Source: Bacilli bacterium (GTDB taxonomy: Bacteria; Bacillota_I; Bacilli_A; ML615J-28; CAG-698). From it: a DNA stretch of 63,134 nt. The DNA lies in assembly GCA_017617065.1 (NCBI GenBank), contig JAFZWP010000009.1:1-63134 (forward strand), written 5' to 3'. Below are positions 17,088-26,584 of this stretch, piece by piece. The notes beneath the pieces are model-generated. The model made no database searches. It had not been told where the DNA came from and saw only the letters and a list, made by a program, of their open reading frames with translations. A program made the position numbers and the translations under genes. Position 1 is the stretch's first letter. The number at the start of each line of letters is the position of its first letter.

Positions 17088-17096
17088 GATTATTAT

Positions 17097-18428
17097 ATGG
17101 AAAAGTTATTTAAAGACTTAGTAATAATTGGTGCTGGTCCTGGCGGATACGAGCTAGCTAGTATGGCAAGTAATGCTAACCTTGATACTATCTTGTTTGA
17201 AAAAAGTGAGTTGGGTGGAACATGCCTAAACTGCGGCTGTATTCCAACTAAAACATATTTTCAATATGCAAAAGTAAGAGAACAAGCTGCTAAACTTTAT
17301 GGACAAGAATTAGAATTTAACTTTAATGATTTATATAATTCTAAAAATGAGACAGTTGATGTATTAAAACAAGGAATCAAAGCATCTTTATCTAAAGTTT
17401 TAATTATAAATGAAGAAGCAAGACTTTCTAAAGATGGTGATAAAACAGTTATTGTTAGTGAAAACTATTTAGTTGAAGCTAAAAATATCGTTATAGCAAC
17501 AGGATCAACGGATGCGCAAATTAAAGCTAAAGGCATCAAATATGTAATTAACTCAAAAGAATTGTTAGATCTTGATCATTTGCCAACTTCAATTAGCATA
17601 ATTGGAGGTGGCGTAATTGGTATGGAAGTGGCATCAATTTATAATGCATTAGGTGTTAAAGTAAATGTATTTGAATATGCACCAATGATTCTACCTAGAT
17701 TTGATAAAGAAGTATCTAGAAGATTAACTAATATTTTAAAAGCAAAAGGCATTAATATTTATAATAATGCTGGCGTTAGTGAAATCAAGAAAGTTAAAGG
17801 TGGCTTTAAAACTATTGCTAGCCTAAAAGATAAAACAATCGAAGAGGAATCAGAAATTGTATTATGTGCTACCGGAAGAATTCCTAATGTTAATGACCTT
17901 GGTTTAAAAGAAGCTGGTGTTAGATTTGATAAAAAAGGTATTAAAGTAAATAAGAACTTGCAAACTAAGAATTCATCTATTTATGCAATTGGAGATTGCG
18001 TAGGCGGAATAATGTTAGCTCATAAGGCTAGTTTTGATGCCAAAGTTGTATTAAATCAAATACTAAATAATAAATATAAAGTTAATTATGATTTAATACC
18101 TGCTTGTTGCTTTACATTACCGGAAGTCTCTAGTATTGGCTTAACTGAAGATGAAGCCAAAGATAAATATGGTGAAGTTAGAGTTGTAAAAGAATTATAT
18201 AGAGCTAATGGTAAAGCCCAAGCTATCAAAGAAACTGATGGATTTGTAAAACTTGTTATTAAAAATGATTTAATAATAGGTGCTAGTATCATTGGGGAAG
18301 AAGCTAACTTACTAATTCACGAAGTTGCTACATTAATGAATGCTAAAGTAAAAGTAAGTGAAGCTAAAAAATATATTCATGCACATCCAACTTTATCAGA
18401 GATTATTCAAAGTTGTTTACAAAAATAA
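17097..18428 (+). CDS. lpd: Dihydrolipoamide dehydrogenase (L protein)
   Basis: FAD enzyme that reoxidises the dihydrolipoyl group of GcvH and makes NADH. It has the FAD motif IIGAGPGGYE, the redox disulfide in GGTCLNCGCIPTK, the NAD motif IGGGVIGMEVAS, the second FAD motif IYAIGDCVGG and the C-terminal His-Glu pair in HAHPTLSEI. The active-site stretch has a third cysteine (CLNCGC) where most family members have a non-cysteine residue. At 443 residues it is about 20 shorter than average. Last gene of the operon, 9 bases after gcvPB; a terminator follows. Confidence 0.95.
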   Translation: MEKLFKDLVIIGAGPGGYELASMASNANLDTILFEKSELGGTCLNCGCIPTKTYFQYAKVREQAAKLYGQELEFNFNDLYNSKNETVDVLKQGIKASLSKVLIINEEARLSKDGDKTVIVSENYLVEAKNIVIATGSTDAQIKAKGIKYVINSKELLDLDHLPTSISIIGGGVIGMEVASIYNALGVKVNVFEYAPMILPRFDKEVSRRLTNILKAKGINIYNNAGVSEIKKVKGGFKTIASLKDKTIEEESEIVLCATGRIPNVNDLGLKEAGVRFDKKGIKVNKNLQTKNSSIYAIGDCVGGIMLAHKASFDAKVVLNQILNNKYKVNYDLIPACCFTLPEVSSIGLTEDEAKDKYGEVRVVKELYRANGKAQAIKETDGFVKLVIKNDLIIGASIIGEEANLLIHEVATLMNAKVKVSEAKKYIHAHPTLSEIIQSCLQK

Positions 18429-18437
18429 AATAAAAAG

Positions 18438-18465
18438 CTTGTAATCGCGCGATTACAAGTTTTTT
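18438..18465 (+). terminator. Terminator of glycine cleavage operon
   Basis: Near-perfect palindrome CTTGTAATCGC/GCGATTACAAG (18438-18459) followed by T6. Confidence 0.85.
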
Positions 18466-18524
18466 GTTTAATAAATTGTTTAATTATTATATAATGGTTA
18501 TAGGTAATTTAAAGGAATAATAAT

Positions 18525-20222
18525 ATGTTGTATTTATTTTATGATGCATTATTTGCGGCATCCCTAATCTTAACATTATTTTATGTTATGATTTGGCATA
18601 AGCATTTTGATGTTCACATTACTTTAATATTTATATTAGTGCCAATTGAAACTTTGGGCTATTTTTTGTTGGCGCATTGTGAAACATTAGAAGCAGCTGT
18701 AGTTGTAAATAAACTAACATATTTTGGTGGATGTTATTTAGGATTAGTAATACTATTTGCAGTTTGCAGTTTGTGCGACATAAAAATAAACAAATGGGTA
18801 AAGCTAGGACTTCTTTTAGCTTCCACAATCGCTTATTTATCAGCTTTAACGGTAGGATATTTAGATATATTCTATAAATCAATTACGATGGAAAGAATTA
18901 ATGGAGTTAATGTATTCACTAAAGAATACAACTTCATGCATACTTTCTTTTATGTAGTTGTAATTGTGGACTTTTTATTGAGTTTAGCAGCGATGATTTA
19001 TGCAAATGTCAAGAAAAAACAAATATCAAATAGAGTCATAAGACTACTTTATTTTCCAGCTGCTGTATCAGTGTTAGCTTTCTTTGGTGGAAGAAGAGTT
19101 ATCAAGAATTTAGAATTATTGCCTCTAGCTTATGTATTTGCGCAAGTTATCTATTTATTTATTATTTATAGATTGAGGCTATATGATATTACGGATTCTG
19201 CTATTGACTCTTTAGTTAATAAAGGCGATACAGGATTTGCCTCATTCGATTTTAAATATCGATATTTAGGCTCTAACCAAACAGCTAAAGATATATTCAC
19301 TGATTTAAATCAAATGCCTGTTGATAAACCACTTGATAAAAATAATGCATTTGATGCAAATGTATTAGGATGGTTAGAAGATTTTAGGCAAGATGAGGCT
19401 AAATCGGTTGTATATTATTCGGTAAATGATCATATATATGAAGTACAAATTACTTATTTATATGATGGTAAGCGTAAAAGGGGTTACCAACTATTTATAA
19501 CTGATGATACTAGTAACCAACAATACATCAAACTAATCAATTCATTCAATGAGGAACTAACTAAAGAAGTAGAATTAAAAACTGCTAATCTGGTTAAGAT
19601 GCATAACAAGTTTATATTAGGTATGGCAACGATGGTTGAAAGTAGAGATAACTCAACTGGGGGTCATATCAAGCGAACTAGTGAAGGAGTTAGAATGTTG
19701 CTTGATGAAATGAAGATAGATCCTAATAATAATATTGATGATAAATTCTATTTCAATATGATTAAAGCAGCCCCAATGCATGATTTAGGTAAAATTGCGG
19801 TAGATGATGTAGTTTTAAGAAAACCAGGTAAGTTTACACCAGAAGAATTTGAGATTATGAAAACTCATTCGGAAAAAGGTGTAGGCATTATTAGACAAAT
19901 TCTAGCTGATACTGATGATGATTATTTCAAAGGAATCGCCGAAAATGTAGCTCATTATCATCATGAAAGATGGGATGGATCAGGATATCCTCATCATTTG
20001 GTAGGAGAAGAGATCCCGATTGAAGCTAGAATCATGGCGGTAGCTGATGTATATGATGCGCTAGTTAGTAAAAGAGTCTATAAAGACTCTATGGGTTTTA
20101 GTGAAGCTGATAAAATAATGATGGATAGTTTTGGTAAACATTTCGACCCCGCATTACAAAAATATTATGAGCAAGCAAGACCAAAACTTGAAGAATATTA
20201 CAGAAATGAAACTTGTAGTTAA
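18525..20222 (+). CDS. Membrane-bound PAS-like/HD-GYP domain protein
   Basis: Probable cyclic-di-GMP phosphodiesterase or related HD hydrolase. Residues 1-220 hold about seven membrane helices like the 7TM sensor region of some histidine kinases. Residues 225-345 look like a PAS-type sensor. A helical linker (340-365) leads to an HD domain with HDLGKIAVDD, HSEKGVGII, AHYHHERWDGSGYP and VADVYDALVSKR, which includes the GYP signature. RBS AAAGGA lies 10 bases upstream; TATAAT is at 18490. Transcribed alone, with terminators on both sides. No GGDEF cyclase lies in the window, so the second-messenger role is inferred. Confidence 0.88.
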   Translation: MLYLFYDALFAASLILTLFYVMIWHKHFDVHITLIFILVPIETLGYFLLAHCETLEAAVVVNKLTYFGGCYLGLVILFAVCSLCDIKINKWVKLGLLLASTIAYLSALTVGYLDIFYKSITMERINGVNVFTKEYNFMHTFFYVVVIVDFLLSLAAMIYANVKKKQISNRVIRLLYFPAAVSVLAFFGGRRVIKNLELLPLAYVFAQVIYLFIIYRLRLYDITDSAIDSLVNKGDTGFASFDFKYRYLGSNQTAKDIFTDLNQMPVDKPLDKNNAFDANVLGWLEDFRQDEAKSVVYYSVNDHIYEVQITYLYDGKRKRGYQLFITDDTSNQQYIKLINSFNEELTKEVELKTANLVKMHNKFILGMATMVESRDNSTGGHIKRTSEGVRMLLDEMKIDPNNNIDDKFYFNMIKAAPMHDLGKIAVDDVVLRKPGKFTPEEFEIMKTHSEKGVGIIRQILADTDDDYFKGIAENVAHYHHERWDGSGYPHHLVGEEIPIEARIMAVADVYDALVSKRVYKDSMGFSEADKIMMDSFGKHFDPALQKYYEQARPKLEEYYRNETCS

Positions 20223-20238
20223 TCTACAAGTTTTTTAA
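20210..20238 (+). terminator. Terminator of HD-GYP gene
   Basis: Stem AACTTGTAG (20210-20218) and CTACAAGTT (20224-20232) plus T-tract; the stop codon is in the loop. Confidence 0.8.
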
Positions 20239-20277
20239 AAAATATTAAAAATATCTTAAAAAAATGTTTCTAACCTA

Positions 20278-20305
20278 TTGCAAAATCTAAATAACGATGT
20301 ATAAT
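20278..20305 (+). promoter_or_regulatory. Promoter of clpB-htpG
   Basis: TTGCAA (20278-20283), 16-base spacer, TATAAT (20300-20305), 12 bases before the CIRCE element. Confidence 0.75.
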
Positions 20306-20317
20306 GGTAATGTAAGA

Positions 20318-20344
20318 TTAGCACTCGGGGTGTTAGAGTGCTAA
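20318..20344. promoter_or_regulatory. CIRCE element (HrcA operator)
   Basis: Perfect inverted repeat TTAGCACTC, 9-base spacer, GAGTGCTAA. This is the exact consensus bound by the heat-shock repressor HrcA and it lies just after the -10 box, so heat stress should derepress clpB and htpG. Confidence 0.97.
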
Positions 20345-20370
20345 ATATGATGAAAAGGAGGAGAACTATA

Positions 20371-22488
20371 ATGGAGATGCAAGATTATAGCAAGGATGAA
20401 AACATTCTTGAAAAGTTTGGTCGTGATGTAACTGATGCAGTTAAAGCTGGCAAAATTGATCCTGTTATTGGCCGTGAAGACGAAATCTTAAGAATCATTA
20501 AAATTCTCGCCAGAAAGACTAAGAACAACCCAATTTTAATTGGCTTACCAGGAGTAGGTAAAACTGCTATTATTGAAGGTTTAGCAACCCGTATAGTTAA
20601 AGAAGATGTACCGGCTAACTTAAAAGGCTGTCATATTTATGAGTTAGATATGGCTTCCTTAGTTGCTGGAGCAAAGTTTAGAGGTGAATTTGAGGAAAGA
20701 TTTAAAGCTGTCCTTAAAAAGATTCAAGAAAGTAACGGAAATATCATTATGTTTATTGATGAGATTCATTTAATTGTTGGGGCAGGACAAGCAGAAGGCG
20801 CAATTGATGCTGGTAATATGTTAAAGCCAATGCTAGCTCGTGGCGAACTTCATTGTATCGGTGCTACGACACTAAACGAATATCGTAAATATATTGAAAA
20901 AGATACAGCTCTAGAGCGTAGATTCCAAAAAGTAATGATTAATGAACCGACTGTGGAAGATACAATCAGTATTTTAAGAGGATTAAAAGAAAGATTTGAA
21001 TTATTCCATGGAGTAAGAATTGCCGATTCTGCTATTATCGCTGCTGCTACTTTATCTAATAGATATATCACAGATAGATTCTTGCCAGATAAAGCTATCG
21101 ATTTAATCGATGAAGCATGTGCTTCAATTAGAACACAACTTGATAGTAAACCAACTGAGCTTGATAATATTGATCGTCATATTATGCAACTTGAAATCGA
21201 AGCCGCATCATTAAAGAAAGAAACTGATCCTCTAAGTAAGGATAGACTTGCTAAGATTAATGCGGAATTAGAGGAAAAGAAGAAAGAATCTAAAGAACTA
21301 GAAGCTAAATGGCATCAAGAAAAGAAAGACATTGATTCTATCAATGAAAAACAAAAGAAGCTCGATAGCTTACGTTCTGATTATGAAGTAGCATTAAAGA
21401 ATTGTGATTATAATAAAGCTAGTGAGATTTATTATAAATCAATTCCAGCACTTGAAGCAGAATTAAATGAAGCTAAAAAAGATTCAGATAAGTTACTTAG
21501 TGAAGTTGTAACAGAAAATGATATTGCTAATATCATTTCTGCTAGTACTAATATCCCTGTAGCAAAACTTGTTAAAGGTGATAAAGAGAAACTACTTGGC
21601 CTAGAAGATACTTTGCGTAAAAGAGTAATTGGTCAAGATTATGCATTAAGTGTAGTGGCTGATGCCATAATTAGACAAAGAGCTGGTATTAAAGATGAAA
21701 GAAGACCAATTGGATCATTCTTATTCTTAGGACCAACGGGTGTTGGTAAGACTGAAGTATGTAAAAGCTTAGCTGAAGCTTTGTTTGATAGTGAAACGCA
21801 TATCGTAAGATTCGATATGAGTGAATATATGGAACCACATTCTGTTGCTAAGTTAATTGGAGCGCCTCCAGGATATGTAGGTTACGATGAAGGTGGCCAG
21901 TTGACTGAAGCTGTTAGAAGAAAACCATATTCTATTGTATTGTTTGATGAAATAGAAAAAGCTCATCATGATGTATTTAATATTTTATTACAACTTTTAG
22001 ATGATGGTAGAATTACTGATTCACAAGGTAGAACTGTTGACTTTAAGAATACAGTAATCATTATGACATCAAATATTGGTAGTGAATATTTATTAAAAGG
22101 ATCAGATCAAGCAACCTATGATAAAGTAATGGATTTAGTTAGAGCTAACTTTAAACCTGAATTATTAAACAGAATTGATGAAATAGTTATGTTTAATGCT
22201 TTAGGTAAAGATGTTCAAGTCAAGATTGTAGATAAGATGTTAGATGACTTAAGGGCAAGACTAGATAACAATCATATTAAGATGGAATATTCATCTAGAC
22301 TTAAAGATTATGTTATTGAAAATAGTTATTCACCAGAATATGGTGCTCGTCCAATCAAACGTTTTATTCAACATAACCTAGAGACTTTCGTTGCTAAAGC
22401 AATAATTGAAGGTAGATTAGTTCCTGGTAAATCATATTTACTTGATTATGATGGAGAAATTAAGATTATAGAGAGTAGAAGCAATTAA
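20371..22488 (+). CDS. clpB: Chaperone ATPase ClpB lacking the N-terminal domain
   Basis: Hexameric disaggregase. It begins directly before the first AAA+ domain (PVIGREDEI, Walker A GLPGVGKT, Walker B IMFIDEIH), so the roughly 145-residue N-domain is absent, as in mycoplasma ClpB. A coiled middle domain (about 280-400; [15 protein letters not shown]) separates it from the second AAA+ domain ([30 protein letters not shown]). No ClpP-binding IGF/LGF loop is seen, which favours ClpB over ClpC or ClpE. The ATG at 20371 is chosen because AAAGGAGG is 9-16 bases upstream; an earlier ATG lies beside the CIRCE. 705 residues. HrcA-regulated, with htpG following after 11 bases. Confidence 0.92.
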   Translation: MEMQDYSKDENILEKFGRDVTDAVKAGKIDPVIGREDEILRIIKILARKTKNNPILIGLPGVGKTAIIEGLATRIVKEDVPANLKGCHIYELDMASLVAGAKFRGEFEERFKAVLKKIQESNGNIIMFIDEIHLIVGAGQAEGAIDAGNMLKPMLARGELHCIGATTLNEYRKYIEKDTALERRFQKVMINEPTVEDTISILRGLKERFELFHGVRIADSAIIAAATLSNRYITDRFLPDKAIDLIDEACASIRTQLDSKPTELDNIDRHIMQLEIEAASLKKETDPLSKDRLAKINAELEEKKKESKELEAKWHQEKKDIDSINEKQKKLDSLRSDYEVALKNCDYNKASEIYYKSIPALEAELNEAKKDSDKLLSEVVTENDIANIISASTNIPVAKLVKGDKEKLLGLEDTLRKRVIGQDYALSVVADAIIRQRAGIKDERRPIGSFLFLGPTGVGKTEVCKSLAEALFDSETHIVRFDMSEYMEPHSVAKLIGAPPGYVGYDEGGQLTEAVRRKPYSIVLFDEIEKAHHDVFNILLQLLDDGRITDSQGRTVDFKNTVIIMTSNIGSEYLLKGSDQATYDKVMDLVRANFKPELLNRIDEIVMFNALGKDVQVKIVDKMLDDLRARLDNNHIKMEYSSRLKDYVIENSYSPEYGARPIKRFIQHNLETFVAKAIIEGRLVPGKSYLLDYDGEIKIIESRSN

Positions 22489-22499
22489 AGGAGATTAAA

Positions 22500-24416
22500 A
22501 TGGCAGAGACTATAAAATTTAAAACCGAATCAAAGAAGATTCTAGAATTAATGATTAATTCTATTTATACAAATAAAGATGTATTCTTAAGAGAATTAAT
22601 CTCTAATGCTAGTGATGCTATTGATAAATATCATTATTTATCTTTAACTGGTAAAGATTTACCAATGAAAAATGATTATGAAATCAATATTGAAATTGAT
22701 AAAAAACATAGACTTTTAAAGATAAGTGATAATGGTATTGGAATGACCCATGATGAATTAATTGATTCACTTGGTACAATTGCTAAGAGTGGGTCAAAAG
22801 ATTTCATGGAAAAGATAGCAAAACTTAAAAATGAAGAAGTTAAAGATATTGATATCATCGGCCAGTTTGGTGTCGGCTTCTATTCAGCTTTTATGGTAGC
22901 TAGTGAGATTGAAGTCAATACACGTAGCTTACTTGATTCTAAAGGGTATAAATTTGATTCTAAAGGTGAAGATGATTATACCATTGAGGAAATTGATAAA
23001 GAGGATTCTGGAACTGAAGTAATTCTTCATTTACGTAAGAAAACAGATGAGTTCGATTACGATAAATATCTAGAAGAATGGCAAATCAAAGATTTAGTTA
23101 AACAATATTCTGATTACATTCGTTATCCTATCAAGATGGAAACAACTAAGAGAGAAAAGACTCCTGAATCAACAGATGAAGATCCAAAATATGAAGATGT
23201 TAAGTCTATTGAAACACTAAATAGCATGATGCCTATTTGGAAGAAAAACAAAAATGATGTAACTGATGCCGAATATAATGAGTTTTATCATAATAAATTC
23301 TACGATTACAAAGATCCAGCTATGCATATGCTAGTTAATATTGAGGGAAAACTTGAATATACTGCTTTACTTTATATTCCAAGTTCTGCTCCATATGATC
23401 TTTATTCAGAAAAGTATGAAAAAGGATTACAACTTTACTCTAAAGGTGTCTTCATCATGGATAAATGTAAAGAATTAATCCCTGATTACTTAAAGTTTGT
23501 AAAGGGATTAGTAGATTCTAGCGATCTAGATTTAAATATCTCGCGTGAGATGTTACAAAAATCTAAAGTACTTCATGAAATTGAAGAAAACTTAGAGAAG
23601 AAGATTGTAGCAAAGTTAGAGAGTCTTAAGAAAGATGATTTTGATAAATATGTAGAGTTCTTTAAGAATTTTGGCTTACATTTAAAATTTGGTATTTATG
23701 AAAGTTATGGATTAAAGAAAGACTTACTTAAAGATTTAATTATCTATTCTTCAATCAATGAAGAAAAGATGATTGGCTTTAAAGAATATGTAGAGAAGAT
23801 GCCTAAAGATCAAGAATATATTTACTATGCATCAGGTAAGACTAAAGAAGCAATTCTTGCTATGCCACAAATGGATTTAGTTAAAAAACATGGTTATGAT
23901 GTTTTAATTCTAAATGATAATGTGGATGAATTCTTGATGAATATCTTAATGGATTATGATGGTAAGAAATTTAAATCAATTAACCAAGGTGATCTAGATA
24001 TTCTTGATAAAGATGAAGCTAAGAAAATTGAAGAATTAAATGAAACTAAGAAACCATTCTTAGAGGCAATGAAGAATGCTTTAGCTAGTAAAGTAAGCGA
24101 TGTAAGATTATCAAAGAGATTAACTGATAGTGCATGTTGTCTAGTATCAAGTGATGGTATTAGTTTTGAAATGGAAAAAGTATTAGCAGAAAATCCAGCA
24201 GGATCAGATGCTAAAGCGGAAAAGATTTTAGAGCTTAATCCAAATCATGAATTATTTAAAGCATTAGAGAAACTTTATTATGATTCACCACTTGAAATTA
24301 ATGAATATGCGGATCTACTTTATGATCAAGCATTATTAATGGAAGGATTTAAATTAGATAATCCAGTAGAATTCTCTAATAAGATGACTAGTCTAATGAT
24401 TAAAGCATTAAAATAA
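22500..24416 (+). CDS. htpG: Molecular chaperone HtpG (Hsp90)
   Basis: ATP-dependent Hsp90 chaperone, 638 residues (usual 620-640). The N-terminal GHKL ATPase shows ELISNASDAIDK, DNGIGM, SLGTIAKSGSKDF and GQFGVGFYSAF. The middle domain has GLVDSSDLDLNISREMLQ. RBS AAGGAG lies 7 bases upstream. It shares the CIRCE-controlled transcript with clpB, so two client-refolding machines are co-induced. A terminator follows. Confidence 0.97.
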   Translation: MAETIKFKTESKKILELMINSIYTNKDVFLRELISNASDAIDKYHYLSLTGKDLPMKNDYEINIEIDKKHRLLKISDNGIGMTHDELIDSLGTIAKSGSKDFMEKIAKLKNEEVKDIDIIGQFGVGFYSAFMVASEIEVNTRSLLDSKGYKFDSKGEDDYTIEEIDKEDSGTEVILHLRKKTDEFDYDKYLEEWQIKDLVKQYSDYIRYPIKMETTKREKTPESTDEDPKYEDVKSIETLNSMMPIWKKNKNDVTDAEYNEFYHNKFYDYKDPAMHMLVNIEGKLEYTALLYIPSSAPYDLYSEKYEKGLQLYSKGVFIMDKCKELIPDYLKFVKGLVDSSDLDLNISREMLQKSKVLHEIEENLEKKIVAKLESLKKDDFDKYVEFFKNFGLHLKFGIYESYGLKKDLLKDLIIYSSINEEKMIGFKEYVEKMPKDQEYIYYASGKTKEAILAMPQMDLVKKHGYDVLILNDNVDEFLMNILMDYDGKKFKSINQGDLDILDKDEAKKIEELNETKKPFLEAMKNALASKVSDVRLSKRLTDSACCLVSSDGISFEMEKVLAENPAGSDAKAEKILELNPNHELFKALEKLYYDSPLEINEYADLLYDQALLMEGFKLDNPVEFSNKMTSLMIKALK

Positions 24417-24422
24417 AAATAG

Positions 24423-24456
24423 TAGCACTATAGGTAATCTATAGTGCTATTTTTTT
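24423..24456 (+). terminator. Terminator of clpB-htpG
   Basis: Stem TAGCACTATAG (24423-24433) and CTATAGTGCTA (24439-24449), then T7. Confidence 0.85.
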
Positions 24457-24476
24457 AATTAATTATATATAAAGTA

Positions 24477-24505
24477 TTTACATTATGAAAAAATATAATT
24501 ATAAT
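24477..24505 (+). promoter_or_regulatory. Promoter of T-box-trpB
   Basis: TTTACA (24477-24482), 17-base spacer, TATAAT (24500-24505). Confidence 0.65.
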
Positions 24506-24514
24506 GTACTAAAC

Positions 24515-24776
24515 TGATGAGAAAGAAATTAAACTAGTGATTATTTTATAGAGATTTAGGGATGGTGGAAACCTAATAAATGTAACTAGCAAGTGGGCTT
24601 TCGAGGGTAAACAGAAAAAGAAGCTTCTTTAGTATGGGTGACGTGTTGTTTACGTTATAAAACAAGAAAAGTGATTGCTTTTCGTAAATGAGAGAAAGAA
24701 AATAATGTTTTCTTTAATAAAGGTGGCACCGCAGGTTAATGACTTGTCCTTTAGTAATAGGGTAGGTCTTTTTTTA
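24515..24776 (+). promoter_or_regulatory. T-box riboswitch, tryptophan specifier
   Basis: Leader that senses uncharged tRNA. The T-box core TGGCACCGCAGG starts at 24724. A distal stem I loop with GGATGGTGGAAACC is at 24560-24573. The lower stem I helix is GAAAG (24521-24525) with CTTTC (24598-24602); the helix above is CTAGT (24534-24538) with ACTAG (24585-24589). The internal loop between them reads CAAGTGGG on the 3' side, which places the specifier at TGG (24594-24596), a tryptophan codon followed by a purine. The terminator is a 10-pair stem, 24741-24750 with 24759-24768, then T7. Uncharged tRNA-Trp should pair with the specifier and allow readthrough into trpB. Confidence 0.9.
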
Positions 24777-24799
24777 TTACCTACCAAAAGGAGGGAATT

Positions 24800-26026
24800 A
24801 TGAAAATTAAAGATGTTGATTTTGAGACTTACTTGAAGAATTATCCAAATAGTGAAGGATACTTTGGCAAGTATGGTGGATGCTTTATAAGCGAAGAATT
24901 AAAGGAGGCTTTTAAAGAAATTAATGATGCTTACTTAACAATTTGCAAATCAGCTAAATTCATTAGTGAATTACGTAGGATTAGAAAAGAATTTCAAGGG
25001 AGACCAACGCCTCTATATCATTGTGAAAGATTGTCAAAGAGTGTTGGTAATGGAAAAGTACAAATCTATTTAAAAAGGGAAGATTTAAACCATACAGGTG
25101 CGCATAAACTTAACCATTGTATGGGCGAAGGATTACTTGCTAAGTACTTAGGAAAGAAAAAAATAATCGCTGAAACTGGTGCTGGTCAACATGGTGTTGC
25201 CCTAGCTACAGCTGCAGCATATTTTGGATTAGAATGTGAAATACATATGGGGATTGTGGATGTTAGGAAGCAAGCACCAAATGTAGCGAGAATGAAAGTA
25301 TTAGGTGCTAAAGTAATAGAAGTAACTGATGGTGAAGGTACACTAAAAGAAGCAGTTGATTCTGCTTTTGTAAGTTATGCTAAACAATATAAAGATGCAA
25401 TTTATTGTATTGGATCAGTAGTTGGACCTCATCCATTTCCAATGATTGTTAGAGATTTTCAAAGTGTTGTAGGGATTGAAGCGAGAGAACAGTTTTTAGA
25501 AATGACAGGTGAACTTCCTGATGTCATTACAGCTTGTGTAGGTGGGGGAAGCAATAGTGCAGGATTATTTATTCCATTCTTAAATGATCCAGTAAAAATT
25601 GTTGGTGTAGAAGCCTTTGGCAAAGGTAAAGATGCCAATTCCGCAAGCATTACTTATGGATCTGAAGGAATTTTACATGGTTTTAATTCCATTATGCTTA
25701 AAGATGAAAATGGTAACCCAGGTTTAGCTTATTCAGTTGCTAGTGGTCTAGATTATCCTTCAATTGGTCCAGAACACGCTTTTCTTCACGACATTGGTAG
25801 AATTAGTTATGAAGGAATAACTGATGAAGAAGCAATTGATGCTTTCTTTAAACTATCACGCCTTGAAGGAATTATTCCAGCGTTAGAGAGTTCGCACGCT
25901 GTTGCATATGCGATTAAACTAGCAGGAATGATGGATCATGGATCAATATTAGTGAATCTATCAGGTAGAGGTGACAAAGATTTAGATTATGTTATTGAAA
26001 AATATGGTAAAAATTATATAATGTAA
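24800..26026 (+). CDS. trpB: Tryptophan synthase beta chain, stand-alone
   Basis: PLP enzyme that joins indole and serine to make tryptophan. PLP lysine is Lys103 in [11 protein letters not shown]; the catalytic glutamate lies in [13 protein letters not shown]; the phosphate loop is GGGSNSAG; the C-terminal serine motif is LSGRGDKD. 408 residues, a normal TrpB1 length. No trpA or other trp gene is in the window, so it probably uses scavenged indole. Regulated by the T-box directly upstream. RBS AAAGGAGGG lies 6 bases before the ATG. Confidence 0.93.
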   Translation: MKIKDVDFETYLKNYPNSEGYFGKYGGCFISEELKEAFKEINDAYLTICKSAKFISELRRIRKEFQGRPTPLYHCERLSKSVGNGKVQIYLKREDLNHTGAHKLNHCMGEGLLAKYLGKKKIIAETGAGQHGVALATAAAYFGLECEIHMGIVDVRKQAPNVARMKVLGAKVIEVTDGEGTLKEAVDSAFVSYAKQYKDAIYCIGSVVGPHPFPMIVRDFQSVVGIEAREQFLEMTGELPDVITACVGGGSNSAGLFIPFLNDPVKIVGVEAFGKGKDANSASITYGSEGILHGFNSIMLKDENGNPGLAYSVASGLDYPSIGPEHAFLHDIGRISYEGITDEEAIDAFFKLSRLEGIIPALESSHAVAYAIKLAGMMDHGSILVNLSGRGDKDLDYVIEKYGKNYIM

Positions 26027-26036
26027 TAGAAGCGGT

Positions 26037-26119
26037 GGGGTTATGGCGAAACTGGTAGACGCGTTACTCTCAGACGGTAATGTTTTAACGTGTGAGTTCG
26101 ACTCTCACTAGCCCCACCA
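26037..26119 (+). tRNA. tRNA-Leu (anticodon CAG)
   Basis: Acceptor GGGGTTA (26037-26043) pairs with TAGCCCC, discriminator A, CCA encoded. D-arm TGGCGAAACTGGTAGACGCG, anticodon stem TTACT/GGTAA with loop CTCAGAC (anticodon CAG), a long class II variable arm, and T-arm GTGAG TTCGACT CTCAC. Confidence 0.95.
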
Positions 26120-26125
26120 ATATAT

Positions 26126-26199
26126 GCAGGTATGGTTTAATGGTAGAACATCTGCTTCCCAAGCAGAGGGTGCGGGTTCGATTCCCGTTACTTGCTCCA
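26126..26199 (+). tRNA. tRNA-Gly (anticodon CCC)
   Basis: Acceptor GCAGGTA pairs with TACTTGC; anticodon stem TCTGC/GCAGA with loop TTCCCAA (anticodon CCC); T-arm GCGGG TTCGATT CCCGT; CCA encoded. It lies 6 bases after tRNA-Leu, probably on one transcript. Confidence 0.95.
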
Positions 26200-26584
26200 T
26201 AATAAAAGAACACGGTTGATACTATAGCAAAAGTAGTTTGCATTTGTATTGACTGCATTTTTTTATGCAAATATGGAAAAATACCCTTTTTACAGAAAAA
26301 ATATGGTTTGTTGTTCCTATTTCAAGTAGAAATATCAAACCACTTTTTATTTTTTGTCAGGCATCTACAGAATGAAATACAAAATTCAAATTATAATTAA
26401 TATTGTGCCTACTTAATTTATTATATGAAAAGAAGATGGTATTTTTTATAATGAAGCATAATTGTGCCACAAAACATTAAATTAAAATACAGCGAAATAC
26501 TAAAGCAAATCATCACAAAATACTAAAGTATACTTGATTTAAGACTTGATTTATGATAAAATGCATCTAGAAGAGGTGGTTATA
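26200..26584. other. Intergenic region after tRNAs
   Basis: No gene seen. It holds an inverted repeat TTTGCAT/ATGCAAA (26236-26270 area) and a terminator-like hairpin TGGTTTG (26304-26310) with CAAACCA (26336-26342) followed by T5, which would end the tRNA transcript. A direct repeat AATACTAAAG near 26500 and 26520 precedes the next gene. Confidence 0.5.

Noticed and set aside
26085..26270. Minus-strand open frame of 61 codons
   Set aside because: It lies across tRNA-Leu and tRNA-Gly; the translated GNRTRTLCLGSRC-type string is a well-known false product of tRNA antisense.
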